From: Geosiphon pyriformis
Lineage: Eukaryota; Glomeromycota; Glomeromycetes; Archaeosporales; Geosiphonaceae
Length of the DNA stretch: 14,974 nucleotides
Direction: 5' to 3'
Assembly: GCA_016748015.1 (NCBI GenBank)
Contig: JAAOMT010000718.1
Coordinates: 609,738 to 624,711, forward strand
Shown: piece after piece, positions 10,861 to 14,974 of the stretch
Numbering within the stretch: position 1 is the first letter of the stretch
Layout of the letters: every line of letters begins with the position of its first letter
The notes under the pieces: generated by a model
The model's input: only the letters and a program-made list of their open reading frames with translations
What the model was told of the DNA's origin: nothing
Database searches by the model: none
Made by a program: the position numbers and the translations under genes

Positions 10861-11689
10861 CAGCGTCAATTGGTTTGGATGGTCTTTTGGACACATGTTT
10901 GTGTTCTGTCTGCAAGCAGGCCAATAAAGATTGTTGGAAATACAATTTCAAGAATGCTAATGTTGTCTTATAATTGAAATTCAAAAGATGTCACAGCAGT
11001 GAATGCTGCCATGTTCTCTGATAATTTCATGGCTGCCAGACAACTGTCAGATTTGGATGTGATATGGGATGCTGTTCACAAGACAATGTGCTTTTCGGCG
11101 GATAAAGTTTTCAAGAAGAATTGGTTTAAGGATTATGACGGCATTTTTACCAAGAGTTCATCCAGGTTCCACAAGTTAGAACTTTTAATGTTCAAATTGG
11201 TCAAGGCATTTTGTTTTGTTGATTATAATGGGTTTATATCACTGCTCGATACTTGGGTTTCACTTGATTCTTTTAATGCTGCTGTAGTAAGGTCTCTTTT
11301 TCTTTCAGAGTCTCCTTTTGACGTCATTCGTTCAGCTCTGTCCAAAGCCAGGAAATTTTATTGTGCCTCGAAGTTGTCAGAATCGAAACGTGTTGAAGAC
11401 TCACAAATCAGATCTGCCATTGATAAGAGGATGGAAAGCTTTGAATTCACCAAGGGTCATACTATTAGAAGTGTCTTGGAAAGACCCTTTTGTAGGGTGG
11501 TTTTAGATCATTTGGTCATTGGTAATGAGCTATATTTGGAACCTGATCCTGTTAAAACTAAGATAGATGAGATTATAAAGGGGTGGACTCATAAATGTGA
11601 AGTGGTTCTTGATATTCCAAGAGATTGGTCTTGCCAATATTAGCCTTTGGAATACGTTTTTAATGGTGCTTTTTCAAATGTTATGAGCT

Positions 11690-12900
11690 GTGTTAGCTTT
11701 GTTGAAATGTTTAACGTGGTCTCTAGTTTACCTAATGGAAAGGCTGCTGGTCTCTCAGGCATCTTCAATGAACTTTGAAAGCATTGTGACAAATCTGTTC
11801 TTGATATGCTCTTGGTGCTTATTAATTCTTGTCTCTGTGGTGAATCAGTGCCCGGTGCTTGGAAGGATGCCTGGGTATCAATGATTCCCAAATCTTATGA
11901 ATGGGAGGGCATGCTTACGAACACTCATCCTATTGCTTTGATTGAAACAGCTCAGAAAATCCTTTCCAAGATTTTCTCTGATAGAATCTTTTTGGCATAT
12001 AGCAAGTTTAACATTCTTTGTGAGGACAATTTTTCAGTTCTCAAAGGCACTATGACTCAGTCTCCCATTTTTGCAATTGGTTTGGTAATTGAGAATGCCC
12101 TTGAAAAAAACCGGGAGCTCTGGCTGGTTTTGCAAGACATGAGAAAAGCATATGACTTGGTTGGTTGGGAACATCTTAAGAAAAGTTTGGTTAGAATAAA
12201 GATGTGCAGCAAATTTATTAGGTTTTTTGGGAATATTCATGGTGGTCGTACCAACTGGGTGATGACTGATTTTGGATTGACAAAGGATTATCATGTACAT
12301 GATGGCTTGGACCAAAAGGAGATGTTCTTACCGCTTCTTTGGCATATTTTTTATGATCCTCTCTTGTGCGAAGTTAAGAGGCAGAAGAGTGTGTGTGGTT
12401 ACAAGTTAATTTCTCGTTTCGTTACTAAGATGGGCTGTATGGAGTCTTAGGCTGGATTGTCATCTTTTTTTGCTGCTGACACTTTTGTGAATGATACGAT
12501 CTGGGTGAGTAGCAGTCAGACTGCTACTCAGCACATTCTTAATGTTGCTAGTGAATTTTTCCGCATCAATGATATTTCTATTAATAATGATAAAACTATA
12601 GCCATTCCGATTAATTACTGTATCAGAGCTCCTTCTCTTTTTATCAGTGGGTCTCCCATTTCTATAGCCAAATCAGATGAATCGTATCGTTACCTGAGTA
12701 TTTTTTTGTCATTTGAGGGACTGTCAAAGCCCAGTCTGGTAAAAGTGCATTCAGATGTTCGTTTTTTTACCAACTTGGTTCTGAGAAAGACCATGTCAGA
12801 CAAACAGTTTCTATATTTGGTATCAGCTGTCCTTCACCCTATCATTAGTTATAGGACTCAATTCAGTTTTGTTCCTGTTAATATGTGTAACAAGTGGGAT
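11690..12900 (+). other. Reverse transcriptase domain of ORF2 (catalytically dead)
   Basis: Visible blocks are the LPNGKAAGLSG segment, MIPKSYEWEG followed by NTHPIAL (motif 2, His 11926-11928 where Arg is usual), and LQDMRKAYD (motif A, Asp 12136-12138). These are followed by DGLDQKEMFLPLL (motif B, with Lys and Leu where QG and SP are usual) and FVND (motif C, 12484-12495). The motif is then followed by YRYLSIFL, where Gly is usual instead of Ser. The order is that of LINE reverse transcriptases. Loss of the first Asp of the xxDD pair should abolish activity. Confidence 0.88.
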
Positions 12901-13579
12901 TCTTTGGTTCATAAAGGCTTAAAGTCCAAGTCTGGATTGACCCTTGATTTTTCTAATGACACAATTCACCATCTTTCTTTCTATGGTTTGAAATCTTTTG
13001 CCCAAATTCAATCAGAGAGTAAAGTCACTTCCCTTATTTGTTTTGCAAACTCATCTGGAATCCTGGGTCACCTATTCTCTCACAGGTCTCATAATTTACA
13101 AGTTTTGTGTTGGTGTCCGGTGCATCCTTTAAGTGTTCATGTTCGTGTTCATGTCAGTCCTTTGAATAATTTCTTGGTAGGTATTGTTCACATTTTCCTC
13201 GATGGCAATTTATTTTTAAGTGGTTCTTTTGATAATTCATTTTGGCTTTGTGGTGGAGTATTCATGTCTGATGTTCTCGGCGAGTCTAGATTCATCAAGT
13301 TTCTTCCTTCACTCCAGTGATATGGCATTGCCTTCGTTAACCAACTCCATGATTGTCATGGTGCAGTGTTTGACTGGTACAAATTCAAGTGGTGGAAGAG
13401 ATTGGACCCCCGTGGCCCGACTCCTGAGTGGTTTGTGCTTTCTGTCAAGTTTCTTCTTGATATGTCGTCTTCTTGTGCCCTCTCTCTTACTTTGGTTGGT
13501 GTGGGTCTTCAGAGTGTTCTCGCATCTCCTGGCTTCATGTTGGTTCGTGATCAGCTCTTCCAACTTCCTCATGGTGACG

Positions 13580-13975
13580 TTTCTGTTTATATGGATGGGT
13601 CTCTAACAAACCTTGGTACCAGAAATTATGTGGCTGGGACTGGGGTTTTTTTTAGTGACATTGATCTGGGTTTGGGCATTGGTGTGTCAGGTTTGTTATC
13701 TTCTAATTTGGCAAAAATACAAGCTATTGCACTGGCTCTGGAGTGTGTCTCCTCTTCTAGCTTTGTTCGACTGTTCTTTGATAGTCAAGCTGCTTTGGAT
13801 GCCTGTAAGTCTGAGTTGGGTCTGATGTGTCCGAATTTTCGCAATCCTTGTTGGGTCGAACGCCAGCTTATTGTGAATACTATTCATGACAGGAATTTGA
13901 TGGTGGAATGGCACAAGGTAAAAGATCACTCCAGTATAATTGGAAATGAACAAGCAGATGCTATTGCCAGAGCTT
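13580..13975 (+). other. RNase H domain of ORF2 (catalytic Glu lost)
   Basis: This type I RNase H fold would remove RNA from the RNA/DNA hybrid. The first Asp is in YMDGS (13594-13596), the third acidic residue in DSQAALDA (Asp 13780-13782), and the last in GNEQADAIA (Asp 13957-13959), preceded by KVKDH. The second acidic position reads AKIQAIALALE, with Lys at 13714-13716 where the family has Glu. Three of four active-site residues remain. Confidence 0.87.
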
Positions 13976-14325
13976 CTTCTCACTCTGGCTGGTTTCTTCC
14001 TTTGCAATTGAATGTGTGCTTTTTGTTAGTAGACAGTCATGCCATTTCTGGCAATTCTAGACATTTTGTTCGTGATATTTTTTGTTCAGTTTGTCATGTG
14101 CACTGGGAAATTGGCTCTGGTTCTAAATTTTTGTCTGCTAGCTTGCTTGTGAATATTGATTGGCTCTGCTCCTCACTGGTATGGCATCCTGATTCACATA
14201 TAGCCACTGGCCACACTAGCAAGCCCATGGCGAATGCATGCACTTTTTTCATGAAGGCATTGCACTACCAGCTGCCTGTTGTAGTTAGAAAATGCCTGTA
14301 TAACAGACAGTACCTTAGCGTTTTG

Positions 14326-14373
14326 TGCTTATATTGTGGCGAGATGGAAACATTGGATCATGTTTTCTCTTGT
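14326..14373 (+). other. C-terminal Cys/His zinc-binding motif of ORF2
   Basis: The pattern C-x2-C-x7-H-x3-C (Cys 14326, Cys 14335, His 14359, Cys 14371) follows the RNase H domain. A zinc-finger-like motif here is common in LINE ORF2 proteins and is thought to bind nucleic acid. All four ligands are kept. Confidence 0.7.
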
Positions 14374-14538
14374 GAGATTGATAAGTCTGCGCATTTCCAG
14401 ATACTAAGTACATGTTTTAAATCTTGGATGGAGCTTTCTGGTCTATTTCTCTTTTCTTCCTGTGTGCTGCAGTTGTTGTCTTCTTGTGCTTCTGATGTTT
14501 TTGTGTTGTTATCAGATGAAATTAGAGATATCATTTAG

Positions 14539-14974
14539 CATGAAACTATCTTATAATTCCTATCATTAATTAGCATATATTATCATTTCAAATTATCACT
14601 TATTACATTAGCAAAAATGTCCGAAATTATCATTTAATTAATAACCCAAATTGTATACAACACAAATATAACCTAATTGCGATAATCAATTATGCAATAC
14701 CCTGAACTATGTAACATTCAAAAGTTCACCAAAATTTATAGAAATTTGCCAAAATAATTGATAGTTCACTGAAATATCTAATAGTTCGCAGAAATAACTT
14801 GTAGTTCACCGAAATGTATCTTTAGTTTAGCAAAATTGTAGAAAATAGCAAAGTTCAAGTTTATAGAATAGTGTTATGACAAGTTGTATAAAAGAAGAGC
14901 TTTTTTTTTCAAGAAAATGTATCTTACTTTAGATTTATCACTTAGAACCATTCCTATACACACAAAAAGAAATA
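14539..14974. other. AT-rich flank after the retrotransposon
   Basis: No gene or RNA is seen in these 436 bp. The sequence returns to the host-like AT-rich composition, without a clear poly(A) tail of the element. It contains a 20-bp degenerate tandem repeat (14721-14837), listed separately. Confidence 0.6.
14721..14837. repeat. 20-bp degenerate tandem repeat, about 5-6 units
   Basis: Units begin at 14721, 14741, 14761, 14781 and 14801, with a weaker sixth unit from about 14822. The core is TAGTTCACCGAAAT with variation (AGTTCACC, ATTTGCC, AGTTCACT, AGTTCGCA, AGTTCACC). The period is exactly 20 for the first five units. No coding potential is seen. Confidence 0.75.

Larger units (their letters stand above)
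10179..14538 (+). pseudogene. Retrotransposon ORF2 (endonuclease-reverse transcriptase-RNase H), broken
   Basis: ORF2 supplies target nicking and reverse transcription in LINEs. ATG 10179-10181 overlaps the ORF1 stop by four bases (ATGA) and opens MTSFV, then TAG, then KIATCNV, the start of an endonuclease domain. The frame continues to about 10985, where an extra A in the AAAA run 10983-10986 shifts it. It then runs in one frame to TAG 14536. Internal stops are TAG 10194, TAG 10557, TGA 10851, TAA 10971, TAG 11641, TGA 11776, TAG 12448 and TGA 13318. The encoded length would be about 1450 residues. Domains are endonuclease (10179-10860), a linker rich in basic helices (10990-11640), reverse transcriptase (about 11690-12900), RNase H (about 13580-13975) and a Cys/His motif (14326-14373). 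Confidence 0.92.
8160..14540 (+). mobile_element. Inactive non-LTR (LINE-type) retrotransposon with APE endonuclease and RNase H
   Basis: The order is ORF1 (nucleic-acid-binding, zinc knuckle), then ORF2 (apurinic-type endonuclease, reverse transcriptase, RNase H, C-terminal Cys/His motif), the layout of I/Tad1-like LINEs. Both boundaries are approximate. On the left, coding character begins about 8.17-8.26 kb directly after AT-rich DNA. On the right, it stops at the TAG 14536-14538. I see no long terminal repeats, no integrase or protease, and no clear poly(A) tail or target-site duplication. Base composition changes sharply from the host spacers, with many TG/GT words and few CpG. From memory the ORFs resemble elements common in Glomeromycotina genomes. 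The copy carries 14 in-frame stops and two frameshifts, so it cannot move by itself. Confidence 0.93.

Noticed and set aside
10974-11000. Programmed frameshift within ORF2
   Set aside because: The shift lies next to an in-frame stop in a simple AAAA run with no slippery heptamer or evident structure, so a one-base insertion is simpler.
13309-13572. Minus-strand basic open frame opposite ORF2
   Set aside because: It is a shadow of the retrotransposon coding strand with no recognisable domain.
8175-14538. Alternative genetic code or stop-codon readthrough to explain the stops in the retrotransposon
   Set aside because: All three stop codons occur inside the frames, there are also frameshifts and catalytic losses, and host genes use normal stops.

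Overview
The window looks like nuclear DNA of an early-diverging filamentous fungus, most likely an arbuscular mycorrhizal fungus (Glomeromycotina, Rhizophagus-like). The reasons are intron-rich fungal genes with short GT-AG introns (68-150 nt), very AT-rich spacers, and a decayed non-LTR retrotransposon whose two ORFs resemble a family I remember as abundant in Glomeromycotina. The organism call is inference, because no marker gene fixes it.

Layout. 1-606 (+) is the 3' end of an unrecognised gene. 832-1423 (-) is a complete three-exon gene for 40S ribosomal protein uS10 (RPS20, 119 aa). 2298-4362 (+) is a complete six-exon gene for the DEAD-box RNA helicase Dhh1/DDX6 (522 aa) with a long Gln/His tail. 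RPS20 and DHH1 are divergent and share an 874-bp spacer. 5534-7156 (-) is a nine-exon short-chain dehydrogenase of the peroxisomal trans-2-enoyl-CoA reductase type (309 aa). It ends in the peroxisomal signal SKL and contains a 10-nt first coding exon and a 6-nt microexon. About 8.16-14.54 kb (+) is a LINE-type retrotransposon with ORF1 (gag-like, zinc knuckle) and ORF2 (APE endonuclease, reverse transcriptase, RNase H, C-terminal Cys/His motif). The last 430 bp are AT-rich and hold a 20-bp degenerate tandem repeat.

The host genes are housekeeping: translation (RPS20), mRNA decay and translational repression (DHH1), and peroxisomal fatty-acid metabolism (the reductase). All reading frames were joined by hand from splice sites and remembered family alignments, and every joined gene closes in frame at the usual family length.

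The retrotransposon is dead: I count 14 in-frame stops and two single-base frameshifts. Key residues are also lost in the reverse transcriptase (FVDD to FVND), the RNase H (catalytic Glu to Lys) and the ORF1 zinc knuckle (His to Tyr). The changes look like C-to-T/G-to-A transitions, and CpG is scarce in the sampled part of the element compared with host exons. ORF1 and ORF2 overlap by ATGA. I did not find a clearly new multi-gene system. The most interesting points are the microexon, the coupled ORF junction and the deamination-like decay.
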